51,916 bases of DNA from Bartonella gabonensis (GCF_903679515.1 NZ_CAHOYM010000005.1:14214-66129); one strand, 5' to 3'. Numbered from the stretch's first letter, positions 21,047-30,320 are shown. Notes: generated from the letters alone by a model not told the origin. Numbers and translations are program-made.

Positions 21047-22812
21047 TCACACATTATAAAGCTATAAATATTCTGATCATGAAAAACTCCATTCAACAAT
21101 TCAGCTTTTCTCAATCTGCCCTCAAGCTCAAAACCACAGCGCTGTGCTACTGCGTTGCTTCTCTGATTGTTTACTGAGCATTTTATGACAAATTTTTTTA
21201 TTTCTCCAGATTTCAAATAAGATTGCATCAAAGCTTTCACAGACTTAGTGATAATCCCTTTTCCTTGAAGTTTTAAATCAACCCAATAGCCGATATAAGC
21301 GGTCTTATTACCACTATCAATCCTATTAAAAGAAAGTAATCCAACTGGAACTTCATCAAACAAAATAGCATATGTTTTTCCATCATTCTTCTGATGTTGC
21401 AAAAAGCAAACGTCAAGAAAAATAGCTTCATCATGTTCATTCGTCACATAATGTGGCCAAGCCATATATTGATTGAATTCCTTTCTATTACGATCTATGA
21501 TATTAAAAAGTTCGGAAGCGTATCTCGAGGACGCGGGTGCGAGATAGATATTTTTATCAACACTAACAGCTTCCTCTGCATGCAATAGATCCACTCGCCC
21601 AGCTGGTAAGGCATTTTCTGCAAGCCTAGCTGTGACGATTTCTTTTTTGTATAAAGCGTATACGGGAGGTTTAAGACGCGTCCATTCATTAACAGTTTGT
21701 AAATCATAAGAACCGCAACCGCGAATAATAAACAACTGATCTTTACCCAAACCATAATCTGCCTTGGGAAAAAGGCGATCATTTTCAAAACAGTTAAAAC
21801 CTGCTAAGATCTGACCATGTTTACTACAAGCGTTTTTGTTCTCTTCTAACGGTACAAGCGAATGATGCCAAACACGTACAGAAGGTATCCAGTTCATACC
21901 AAGATTTGTCTGTATGATATCGACCTGACCGCGCTTTTTAATACTCACAGTTCGCCCTACAGCATAACCATGATCTTCGCTGATATACCTACCAGACTCA
22001 AAAATTAATTTCCATCTAGCAGGTAAAGTGGGGTCTTGTTCAGATAAAACATTAAAAATTCCTTGGAAAACCTCCCGTGGTTTCGTAGCCGTAACTTCAG
22101 CATCTGCTGAAAAGAAGTTTGCTGGAAATCCGCTCCCTATATCAAGATGCACTCCCTTAGGCATATTTTTTAAAAGGAAGGGAAGCCAATCACGCAAGTT
22201 CTCAATAATTCGTTCCGGACTTTCCAAATTCGAACCGATATGAAGATGAAAGCCCTTAAGATAAACATTCTTGCAAGATTGCAGTAAGGAAACGATTTCT
22301 TCCTCAAATTCTTCCACTGTCACTCCAAAACGAGAACGCTGGCTATCTTTGTAAAAATACGCCAATCTTAAGCCTAAGCCCACTATGCGGTCAGTATCAG
22401 AAACCAATTCAATTATGGCCTTGAGTTCGTGCGGACTCTCGGCATGAATCAGTGCATTTTTAGCAATCCCTTGAGAAAGATCGTTGAGAGATTTATAAGA
22501 CCCATCCAATACAATCCTATCGCCAGTAAAACCAGCCTTTAAAGCTAGCTGAAGCTCATCTGCCGAGCATACTTCTGCACTGACCCCGTGCTCCGCCATT
22601 AGTCGCAACAACAAACCTAACGAGCATGACTTAACCGAAACAGCAATAACTGCGTCCAGAAAATATTGCCGACAGACCGCTTGCAAACGCAGAACCGGTT
22701 CCAGCGCAGAATCAACATCGAATATAAAAAACGGCTCATCGCCATAAGGTTGGCGTTCACGCAGGCGTTTAGCTGCCGTGATGATATTTTGAGCTACTAT
22801 TTTATGCGCCAT
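21043..22812 (-). CDS. MccE-like fusion: PLP-dependent decarboxylase + RimL-type N-acetyltransferase
   Basis: 589 aa, intact. Residues 1 to about 420 form a fold-type III (LysA-like) decarboxylase: Schiff-base lysine in AVSVKSCS (K61), LKGFHLHIGSNL, DIGSGFP, FESGRYISEDHGYA in place of EPGR, and GCGSYDLQT near the active site. From about residue 430 a GNAT domain of the RimJ/RimL type follows, with AYIGYWVDLKLQGKGIITKS (acetyl-CoA loop) and NNQRSNAVAQRCGFELEGRL. This two-domain order is that of MccE of microcin C operons. There the decarboxylase helps add an aminopropyl group and the acetyltransferase inactivates processed drug, giving self-immunity. A methyltransferase-fold gene lies 21 bp upstream, as mccD does before mccE. 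Confidence 0.8.
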   Translation of the reverse strand: MAHKIVAQNIITAAKRLRERQPYGDEPFFIFDVDSALEPVLRLQAVCRQYFLDAVIAVSVKSCSLGLLLRLMAEHGVSAEVCSADELQLALKAGFTGDRIVLDGSYKSLNDLSQGIAKNALIHAESPHELKAIIELVSDTDRIVGLGLRLAYFYKDSQRSRFGVTVEEFEEEIVSLLQSCKNVYLKGFHLHIGSNLESPERIIENLRDWLPFLLKNMPKGVHLDIGSGFPANFFSADAEVTATKPREVFQGIFNVLSEQDPTLPARWKLIFESGRYISEDHGYAVGRTVSIKKRGQVDIIQTNLGMNWIPSVRVWHHSLVPLEENKNACSKHGQILAGFNCFENDRLFPKADYGLGKDQLFIIRGCGSYDLQTVNEWTRLKPPVYALYKKEIVTARLAENALPAGRVDLLHAEEAVSVDKNIYLAPASSRYASELFNIIDRNRKEFNQYMAWPHYVTNEHDEAIFLDVCFLQHQKNDGKTYAILFDEVPVGLLSFNRIDSGNKTAYIGYWVDLKLQGKGIITKSVKALMQSYLKSGEIKKFVIKCSVNNQRSNAVAQRCGFELEGRLRKAELLNGVFHDQNIYSFIMCD

Positions 22813-22833
22813 AATTGTATCGTAACTCCCCTA

Positions 22834-23604
22834 TTAATCTCGTTGAGCATTAAGAGAAGCACGGATAACAAGATATCGCTCATAAAATGCTGCATCCTGC
22901 ATATTTTCCTCAAGCTGACAAGTGAACGCACTTTCAATTCTAATATATCTACGAAAATTTTCTTTAAGCTCATCATAGGGTCGAGACGATAAGTCATAAT
23001 TTTTTCTTGATCCAGTTCCAATCCTGCTTTGCCCAAAAAAGTCATGCCAATAATGCAAAGTCGAAGCAGGATCAGGTTCGAACCCTATGGCGCTATAAAC
23101 GTCAGTAATAATTTTATCACTAGGCGTCCTTCTATAGTAAAAATTTAAAGTACAAAGATCACCCTCTACTTTCAAAACACGACTGACCTCAGACAGCACT
23201 CGTTCTCGTGCTTGAATAAATGAAAAATTACATCCACCAAGTACATAAGTAAACATTTTTGCATAAAAAGGAAGGCTGCAGGTGTCAGAAACTTTATAGC
23301 GTAAATGATCATCCGCTGCAAGCTTAGCTGCCAACTCAAGGGCATTAATGATTGCTACTTCAGATATATCAATACCCTCTGCAGAAGATCCAGTTTTTTT
23401 CAAAACAATAACGCGAACTGTAACCGGTAGAGCAGACAAGATCCAACAACACAGACTGACGATGAAGTTAGCATGCTTGATCCAATAATCAACAGTATAA
23501 TTACAACTGGGCGGCGTATTATCCTATTTCATCAGCACCACAAAATCAGTATAATTCATCGAATAAACGTCTTCAAACTTCGCAAATGTATCGCTAAGCT
23601 CCAT
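22834..23604 (-). pseudogene. MccD-like SAM-dependent transferase, broken
   Basis: A methyltransferase-fold gene of about 256 codons. It starts at the ATG at 23604 (MELSDTFAKFEDVYSMNYTD) behind a good AGAGGAA ribosome-binding site. An in-frame TAG lies at 23524-23526, a likely CAG-to-TAG change. Between about 23455 and 23394 the SAM-binding motif is readable only in another frame (VLLDLVCSTGYSSRYCFEK), returning to the main frame at the 7-base T run 23394-23400 (AEGIDISEVAI). Two compensating indels are therefore likely. The rest is open and ends 21 bp before the MccE-like gene. MccD proteins use SAM as aminopropyl donor in microcin C maturation; this identity is inferred from fold and position. 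Confidence 0.7.
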
Positions 23605-23719
23605 GATATAATTTCCTCTTTAGAGGATTTCTTTAAAACAGCTTAAAAAATCATTTTACTTCGAAGGCATTATCATTGATTTTGCGCAAATCCTTTCTCA
23701 ATATTACCCTTATAAACCA

Positions 23720-24095
23720 CATGATCATACACTATTTTCTCACTCGTCACAGCCGTCCGTTCTCAATTCACCAAAAGTTCGCTACTTGCAAAACATTCTT
23801 GCACGCTATAGTCTTGGCCAGCTAGTTTTAAATATTTAATACCATCAATAGTAAGATTGACATGCGTTTATTGAAGATTTCCTCCTCGCACTCTAAAAAG
23901 CTTGCGTTTTTTTTTTGCAAAATCTAATATACGTCCACTTATTTAGCAAAACATCACTATCATAAGCCTCTTGATATGCTCGTTTATGATATTTCTGGCT
24001 CATAGCAGCATAATCATTTGACGCATTCAAATCGGTAAGCTTCTCTCCTAAAAACGATGGACAGCTATTAATTTCTACTCAATTCATATAAGATG
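23720..24095 (-). pseudogene. Decayed coding remnants between MccC- and MccD-like genes
   Basis: Readable minus-strand stretches survive but no whole gene does. One runs from about 24080 to 23890 (EINSCPSFLGEKLTDLNASN, then QKYHKRAYQEAYDSDVLLNK) and stops. A second lies near 23858-23770 (DGIKYLKLAGQDYSVQECFA) and reads out of frame from a start codon that has a strong GAGGAGG ribosome-binding site. The EIN-x-x-P piece recalls the metal-binding strand of ATP-grasp ligases, but this is weak. The position in the operon suggests one or two lost biosynthetic genes. Confidence 0.4.
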
Positions 24096-24153
24096 ACCCA
24101 CACACTATTTTTTCCTATGTCTTTATGTAAATCATAGGCAAGGCCCTACATTC

Positions 24154-25400
24154 TCAAACGCCCTTGTCTTTTATTAACTTTTTATCAATATAAAGCCAGG
24201 CCAAATTAAGCGAGATAACCAAACATATACAAAGCAAAGCGCAACAAAAAGCTGCTTCTATACCAATATTACTGGACAACCAACCAATCAGCACAAGCGC
24301 CAAAATACCAAAAATACGTGCAAGAAAACTAACAATGGATAAAACCGTATTCGCATTCTTTTGTTGAATATGTTTAAAAAATTCTGATTCAAACTGTGTC
24401 ACAGGGACAGAAAAAAAACTGTGAAATATGGTGAATAAAATAATGCATGCCCAACTGTTTGCGACGAGAAGCAGAGCAAGCATAACAAAAGCACTCAGAA
24501 CGAGTGACCACAAAGTTACCACCATAGGAGCATATTTTTGCATAAGATATCTAATCACAAAGCGATTAAATAAATATTTTACGAGAGTATAAGACACAAA
24601 GCACAGGCCAAGAATAAGAATTTTAGTCTTTCCTGTTGCGTTGTCTAATGTTCCTGTTTGTCCCAAAATAAAAGGTTGCCAAAAATGAAATATTGGCTGC
24701 AAGGCAGCAACAATAAAACCACATATCAATATATAATATAACCCGATTTTTGAGGTTACTAAATCAGAAAAAGCTTCTGTTGCATGCAACAAAGAATCTG
24801 AGTTTCTTAGCTGACTACTCCAAACGGATGCAATCCCTATCCCCGTCACCCGACTAACCAGAATACAAGCACGAGAAACCCAAAAGAACAAAAATAATAT
24901 GCCGACTGATAATTATCCATACACAAAACAATAAGAATACCTAGCACACCAGCAACCATATTCATGAATGCTATTAGTTCCCGCTTATAGGCGTTTACTT
25001 GGTGGTAAATCAAACTACCCTTGTAAAGACCGCCGTCGATTAAACCTTTAATCCACGCGCTATCAGCGCCAGAACATAAAGCAAAGGCTAAAGCATAAAT
25101 AATTTCTGCCGGAATTAAGACAGAAAGATTAGGCGCGTAGATACATAAAAAGAAGAAGAGTGAAAAAAAACATGAAAAGATAACATTTTGTTTAACGCCG
25201 ATTTTATCTCCTAAAATCCCACAAGGCACTTCAAAAATACAAATAGCCACGCTAAACACAATTTGCAATAAAGCGAGCTGCGTTATACTAACCCCCATAG
25301 ACAATAGAAAAAAAGCATGGAAGGAGCCCGTAATCAGCCGAACCCCGCTCATTGCTGCACAGCCATAGAGCAATTTTAAAACTTTATAATCTATCGTCAT
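24154..25400 (-). pseudogene. MFS exporter, MccC-like, frameshifted
   Basis: Two overlapping frames together make one 12-helix major-facilitator protein of about 415 aa. The N-terminal half (25400 to about 24840) includes the loop EVPCGILGDKIGVKQNVIFS. The C-terminal half (from about 24890 to 24154) covers the last six helices and ends LYIDKKLIKDKGV. The frames switch in the loop after helix 6. It follows the 40-aa peptide gene across a strong hairpin. In microcin C operons the MFS protein MccC exports the product and also protects the producer. I prefer the ATG at 25400 over the TTG at 25412. Confidence 0.75.
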
Positions 25401-25417
25401 TAATATATCCAAAAGCT

Positions 25418-25452
25418 ATAAAGCTGGCAGCTTTTTTTGCCACCAGCTTTAT
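25418..25452 (-). terminator. Strong hairpin between peptide gene and exporter gene
   Basis: On the minus-strand transcript, AAAGCTGGTGGC pairs with GCTGCCAGCTTT around an A7 loop; two more A-T pairs extend the stem to 14 bp. It begins 14 bases after the peptide stop. No classical T-run follows (ATAGCTTTT). In microcin C operons a hairpin after mccA limits read-through and stabilises the short peptide mRNA; the same role is inferred here. Confidence 0.65.
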
Positions 25453-25465
25453 ATATTTTAAAACC

Positions 25466-25588
25466 TCAATTTAGAAAGGTGCGTTGAGTAACCATTTTCT
25501 GCTCATTTGACAGAGTTTTGAGCGCAGTAACATCAACCCGCTTAATTTGAATTTTTTTCAGTGGTTTATACATATCTTTAGTTTTCAT
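25466..25588 (-). CDS. MccA-like 40-aa precursor peptide ending in asparagine
   Basis: 40 codons, intact. It begins MKTKDMYKPLKKIQIKR and ends KMVTQRTFLN, with about eleven Lys/Arg and only three acidic residues. The ribosome-binding site is near perfect (AGGAGGT, 6 bases before the ATG). Microcin C-type precursors are short and always end in Asn, the residue that the MccB enzyme links to a nucleotide; longer precursors of around 40 residues are known for Yersinia-type operons (from memory). First-gene position, the downstream hairpin and the MFS/MccD/MccE-like genes that follow support this call. MccB itself was not found in the window. Confidence 0.72.
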   Translation of the reverse strand: MKTKDMYKPLKKIQIKRVDVTALKTLSNEQKMVTQRTFLN

Positions 25589-25635
25589 AACTTTACCTCC
25601 TGTATTAAATGAAAACAATTAAATTTAACATGAGG

Positions 25636-25664
25636 TGTACAGTGTTATAGCTTGCTTTTGTCAA
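25636..25664 (-). promoter_or_regulatory. Candidate promoter of the peptide operon
   Basis: A perfect TTGACA (25664-25659) is followed after 17 bases by TGTACA (25641-25636), a weak match to a -10 box, about 48 bp upstream of the peptide start codon. The -35 match is good and the -10 poor, so the exact promoter is uncertain. Confidence 0.35.
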
Positions 25665-26237
25665 TTTATTATCTTGGTATAAAAAGTTTTGCTCTTCGCC
25701 CGCGGCTCCGTTTAAGTCTTTCATGCACCAATTACTTTGCAACAACCACCACAGCACTTGGAAATTCATGCGCTCCTTGCTGGGTAAAGTACGCTTATAT
25801 TCACGTCAATTGGTCACCGGCTGGTCATTAAACGCAACGCTCGTTTACAGTGCTTCAAAATGCGCAAAATAAAGCTTTTGTTCGCCCTTACGCTCTCATA
25901 CCGCCCAATCTGGTGTGTAAGAGCCAATTAGCGTTGCAATTTAAAACGCTTTGGCAATTAAAAAATAATCTTACATCAGGGTTATTATCGAGATTTTGCA
26001 CCGCACTAGGTTTTATACAACTGCAGAAAATCTCCTTTATTCGACAACAACTATCGCAGCGCCCCTAAAAGGACCACGCTTTGGAATAACCACCTATCAA
26101 GCTATCCACTCGCAACTAAAGATTCACCATCAATCAGAAAGTACTTTATGACTAGACGCGCTCCAACAAAGCACAATATCTCATAAGCAAAGCGATAAGC
26201 TCCATACGAATAGTCATTTTCTTTTAAAAATAATAAT
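25665..26237. other. Decayed stretch without a recognisable gene
   Basis: About 570 bp upstream of the peptide operon. A 72-codon plus-strand frame (25850-26068) lacks a ribosome-binding site and similarity. Short minus-strand traces can be read, but nothing can be assigned. The G+C is visibly higher than in core spacers, which suggests former coding DNA. Confidence 0.35.
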
Positions 26238-27058
26238 TCAAAGCCGCGTTCTAATCCAATCTGTCGTATCCGTTATATCATAGCTCCCACATGCCGGCAG
26301 CATAAATTCGTCATCCCAAGGATAAATCCAATGGAATAAACATATTTCTTACAAGAATATCATGCTCATAACAATTTGAACCAACAATATTCGCTAAACT
26401 AAATTCACCGCTCTTATCTCGAAAAGACAAAATTTGTGGCACTCTATTCTCGTGATCCTGTTCAGATCGAGCACACGTCCCAAGAGCCGTAATTAAGTTC
26501 GTAGCATTTCGCTCTTTTATAGAGCTAATATTTGAAAATACATAACCATAATCTTCAGATATAATACGCCTAGGTTCAATGATTACCGTAAACTTATCTG
26601 ATCTTTCAATGCGTAAATATCCTTTCCTGCCTTAATTAAGGTAGATACTATTAACTCAGTCAAATTCAAATTAGAGCCCACATGCAAATGCACCCCCTTA
26701 AGCCTAATCCTATTGGATTCTAGCAACGATAATGCGGCACGTAACTCCGCCGCAGTCATACCAAAACGCGGTCTATTTCCGTTCGCCAGTACATGGCATA
26801 ATCTCAATGAGATTTTAGGAAATATGCCAAAATGGCGAGCAAGAGCGATGATGTCATGTAATTCGATAATATTATCACACTGGACATTTATATGTTTTCT
26901 AATAGATAATTCGATCTCTTCTCGAAGTTTTACAGGGAGATTAAAAAATATATCTCTACCTTTAAAACCATCTTTTTGCGCTAATGATATTTCATGGACA
27001 GACGCCAATCCTAAGTCCCAGCAACATAACAATGCTACCCCGCACGTCCATTAAAAGC
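26238..27058 (-). pseudogene. Second PLP-dependent (LysA-like) decarboxylase, decayed
   Basis: A fold-type III decarboxylase lacking its N-terminal part with the active-site lysine. The open stretch 27032-26583 reads DLGLASVHEISLAQKDGFKG, then RFGMTAAELRAAL and LKGVHLHVGSNLNL. After it the motif IIEPRRIISEDYGYVFS (EPGR region) and IVGSNCYEHDIL follow, then a frame change near 26325 leads to LPACGSYDITDTTDWIRTRL and the stop at 26238. The motif order is the same as in the MccE-like gene's first domain, but no acetyltransferase domain follows. It is a paralogue or part of a separate pathway. Confidence 0.7.
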
Positions 27059-27225
27059 CCCTGCTTTTTCTCGCTCTAGGCATTCATAGCCCAACCACGT
27101 AAAACAGAATGCCAATTACAATATCAAACCATAAGACTGCAGAGAAAGTTCTTTTATAAATAGACATTTTTTATCTTTAAACTGCCTCTTAGACAAGCTA
27201 GCCTGTTCATATGGTAAGTTATAAG

Positions 27226-27257
27226 TATAATACATCCTCCTTCTATAAAAGGAGGAT
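27226..27257 (+). promoter_or_regulatory. TATAAT box and hairpin that sequesters a Shine-Dalgarno sequence
   Basis: A consensus TATAAT at 27226-27231 is followed by a perfect inverted repeat ATCCTCCTT-CTATAA-AAGGAGGAT (27234-27257). The 3' arm contains the full AAGGAGG that serves the 7-codon frame starting at 27263. If transcription starts upstream of the hairpin, the ribosome-binding site would be masked. If the TATAAT is the real -10 box, the 5' arm would be partly lost from the transcript. Confidence 0.5.
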
Positions 27258-27262
27258 TCATT

Positions 27263-27286
27263 ATGTTCCGTGAAAGTCTTTGGTAA
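27263..27286 (+). CDS. Seven-codon leader-like ORF (MFRESLW)
   Basis: ATG-TTC-CGT-GAA-AGT-CTT-TGG-TAA, preceded by AAGGAGG at good spacing (7 bases). It lies 74 bp upstream of the radical SAM gene. It may be a regulatory leader peptide, an ultra-short precursor, or the start of a gene since destroyed. The heptapeptide microcin C precursor of E. coli has the same length, but this one ends in Trp and not Asn, so I do not call it a microcin precursor. Confidence 0.4.
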   Translation: MFRESLW

Positions 27287-27360
27287 TACATTCCAGCGAT
27301 TGGATCACCAGTCGCCTGTCAATAATATACTACGAGTTAAGAAATGGGGGGAGGTAAGCT

Positions 27361-28782
27361 ATGCAACTCGTGGATCATCCTGTTGTGAAGTTCGATCAAC
27401 TCAAGCCGATTTACAATTTCACATATCCGCTGTTTCGCACTATTTCAAATGAATTTTATGATTACCTAGATTTTAATAATCTAGCGCAAAATAAGCGGAT
27501 TCCACAAGCGCGTACCATTTCTCTTTATTTGCATATTCCCTTTTGCGAAACCATTTGTTTCTTTTGTCCCTTTCAGAAAGGAGCTTACAAACACGTTAAG
27601 CAAATCGAAGCTTATATGTCAGCACTTACCGCAGAGATCAGAAACAAAGGAAATTTCATTCGCTCGCTTAGAAGTCCCATCCGTAGCATCTATATAGGAG
27701 GTGGCACACCGTCGCTCTTGTCCGCAGATAATATCCGACACATCGGAAAAATATTGCATGCCGAATTTGAGCTCTCTTCCTTAGCCGAGTTTACACTGGA
27801 AAGCGAACCTAACAGCGTCACACGTGATAAACTTTATGCTACCCGTGAGATCGGCGTTAACCGGATCAGTTTCGGTGTACAGAGTTTTATTGAGCGTTTC
27901 CGATCATTGTTTAATCTCACCTCAACACGTGAACAAATCAAAAATACCGCGGCTTGATCACAAGAGATAATTGGACATGTCGGTTTCGACCTACTATATG
28001 GCATGCACAGTCAGCAAGCCGAAGAACTATTATACGATTTGAAGCAAGCAAGCGAGCTTCACCCTGAAACCATCAACCTCTACGCAATCAACAATCTAGC
28101 TATCACGTTGCAACTGCATAAGTCTTACGCACAAAAAGGGCTAAAACCATCCAGCCTACAGCATCGACAGATGCTTTGCTTATTTAGCGACATCGTTATG
28201 CGCGGCTGCGGCTATGCGCCATGTAATGGGCATTCTTATATCAAAATTTCCAATAACTCTCCTCTAACGCTTGCTCAAACGAATTCAGCTAATTATTTCC
28301 GCTATCACAAATATTTGCATGGTTATCATGACGATTATGTGGTTGGCTTCGGGGCGACAGTAATGTCGCTTCTCGGCTCACTCGTCACACGAACCAATCC
28401 TAGTCGAAGCGGATACATTACTGACATACAACTTAAAGGAAAATCCAAAGTATACTACAACTGGGTATCAGCGGAGCAACAAGCCTCCAAGGCTTTGTGT
28501 ATGCGGCTACCTTATAACGGCTATGTCCAAAAAGAAAGAATTGACTGGACCGCACTCCCCTCTTTTGTATACAATAACCTGTAATAGCTCATAGGCGCAG
28601 GTCTCATCGCAGAAAGTGATAACGATCTCCAGCTCTCTCAGCATGGTTGGCAATGGTATTCCAACCTCATGTATTTCCTTCTACCTCAGGCAGATAGGAA
28701 TATCTTGGACGACTATGTCGCAAACATGCTGAATACAACCGCCGTACTTGATGGACCAGTGGAAATCTGTGTGGCATCTTAA
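27361..28782 (+). pseudogene. Radical SAM protein of the HemN/HutW type, with three in-frame stops
   Basis: A 473-codon frame with a strong ribosome-binding site (GGGGAGGTAAGC). It carries the 4Fe-4S/SAM motif Cx3Cx2C in YLHIPFCETICFFCPF, the SAM-contact IYIGGGTPSLLS, FTLESEPNSVTRDKL and ISFGVQSF. A TGA at 27955-27957 and TAA-TAG at 28582-28587 interrupt an otherwise unbroken frame. All three fit single C-to-T changes from CGA, CAA and CAG. After the first stop the text continues as expected for this family (IIGHVGFDLLYGM), and the C-terminal winged-helix-like tail is readable (LIAESDNDLQLSQHGWQW). Relatives act in haem metabolism or haem utilisation. It is the first large gene of the plus-strand block. 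Confidence 0.8.
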
Positions 28783-29974
28783 GGAGAAAAGAATATTCAC
28801 GCTTTTTGCCAATAAGGACATACGCTATTTTTGCCTAACCGTTAGTCTGCTCGCCTTACTCAGCGGTGCTTTGCGCACTGCCATCCCGCTATTAGCAAGA
28901 CAATCTGGATATGAAGTAGTCGGAGTAAGTTGGGCACAAGGTCTCTTCTCATTAGCGTGGCCAATTTTCGGCATCCTTGCAGGCGTTTTACTTGATCGCT
29001 GCGACAAGATAAAACTTGCCACCTCGGCTCTCTTCATCTTCATGCTACTGCATATTATCCTGTTCGTACTGCTTATGATACAGATTGCTCCAGCCGAACA
29101 AATTTTCTTTTATGCAACCATTGCTGGGTTCATCGTCGTTTCTGCCGAAGCTTATATAATGACGATTCCGCCACTTATCATGGAGGGAGAGCGGTTGATG
29201 ACCTTCTACTCAATTGTCTTGTTTTTAGATTTCGGGGTCTCCTATTTTCTTGCCCCTATCATAACAAACAGCATTTTAGCGCATAGCACACTGTTATTTC
29301 TGGGCCTGTTAATCGCGCTTTTTATCACGCTGATTTTTACCACTCGCCGTGCTGTTCCGAAATTGCCAGCACTTGATAAAGAAAACATCTCTTTCCGTTA
29401 TATCATTGCCGGCTTTCATTTTATTTTTTCAAATCAGCATCTTATCTCCCTTACATTACTCACATTCTTTCTATCGGTGGTATTTGGAGCATTTCTAACC
29501 TCGTTCATCTTCTTCGTTACCGATGGTCGATATCTGGGCCTCCATAGCAGCCAATATGGCATGATGTTTGCAGCCTACGCGCTTGGTACAATGGCAGGTG
29601 CCCTATTTGCACCGCGTATACGCTATGCACCGGTGCGCCTAGCTGTTCTCATTGACGGTTTAGGAACGGTTGTCTTGCTGCTGATTCCAGCCTTTTCAAA
29701 AAGTGCTGTCGTGGTATGGGGCGTTACCTTTATCGCTGGCGTTGGAGCAAGCTTATGGTTTATTGCTGTTACCGCCTTCAGGCAGCGCCTCACACCAAAG
29801 CAACTTCTCGGGTGAGCTAATTCTGCTTTTCGGGTAATAGGCTATGCTGAAATGCCGGTCGGAAGCTTTTTGGTCGGCGTCCTTGGTTCTTTTATATCAT
29901 TGCAGTTTGCTGCCACCTTTATCGCTGGACTACTATTGGTGGCTATCGCGATAACACTTCCATTTCTTTGGTAG
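28751..29974 (+). pseudogene. MFS exporter (MFS_3/EntS-like), interrupted by TGA
   Basis: Twelve-helix major-facilitator protein. The frame is open to TGA at 29813-29815 and continues unbroken (ANSAFRVIGYAEMPVGSFLV) to TAG at 29972. The expected family text LLGRANSAFR points to CGA (Arg) changed to TGA. An AAGGAG sequence at 28781-28786 is well spaced from an ATA codon at 28793, suggesting that the original start was ATG there and is now lost; the upstream ATG at 28751 overlaps the radical SAM gene. EntS-type transporters export siderophores or peptides. Codon use is visibly more G+C-rich than in core genes. Confidence 0.78.
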
Positions 29975-30016
29975 GCTGATCATATCGTCACACCCAACCC
30001 TGCCACGAGGTAACAG

Positions 30017-30320
30017 ATGCTTTTTAAAAAAGACACGGTCGGAAAAGGCACACATACCCTATTACGCAATCGATTGATCTGTTCTTTGGACGAGAAAATT
30101 ATCACCTTTCTGACAAATTGAAGAATTGAATCTCCAATTTGAAGACATATCACCACGGGTAAATTTAAAATTGCTTCACATGCGGCATAGGCAAGCACAA
30201 TCTAGGCCTCCCCTCAATAATGACAGTATCTGCCAACTATATGCCTAAGCTTGTTATTACTATGAGTCTACTCTGCGCCCAAGCTTACGGGTTCGCATCT
30301 TATGTTTCATCATAAGATGC
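30017..30320 (+). pseudogene. Decayed gene following the MFS gene
   Basis: An ATG with a GAGGT ribosome-binding site 42 bp after the MFS stop opens a frame beginning MLFKKDTVGKGTHTLLRNRL. It is hit by several stops (TGA, TGA, TAG, TAG), each explicable by C-to-T change, while readable protein-like text persists between them (RHITTGKFKIASHAA). The function is not recognised. The position suggests a third gene of the plus-strand operon. Confidence 0.4.

Noticed and set aside
25850-26068. 72-codon plus-strand frame near the peptide operon
   Set aside because: No ribosome-binding site and no motif. Probably part of degraded DNA.
27263-27286. MFRESLW as a microcin C-type heptapeptide precursor
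   Set aside because: The length matches the E. coli precursor but the last residue is Trp, not Asn. No adenylating enzyme is near. Kept only as a leader-like ORF.
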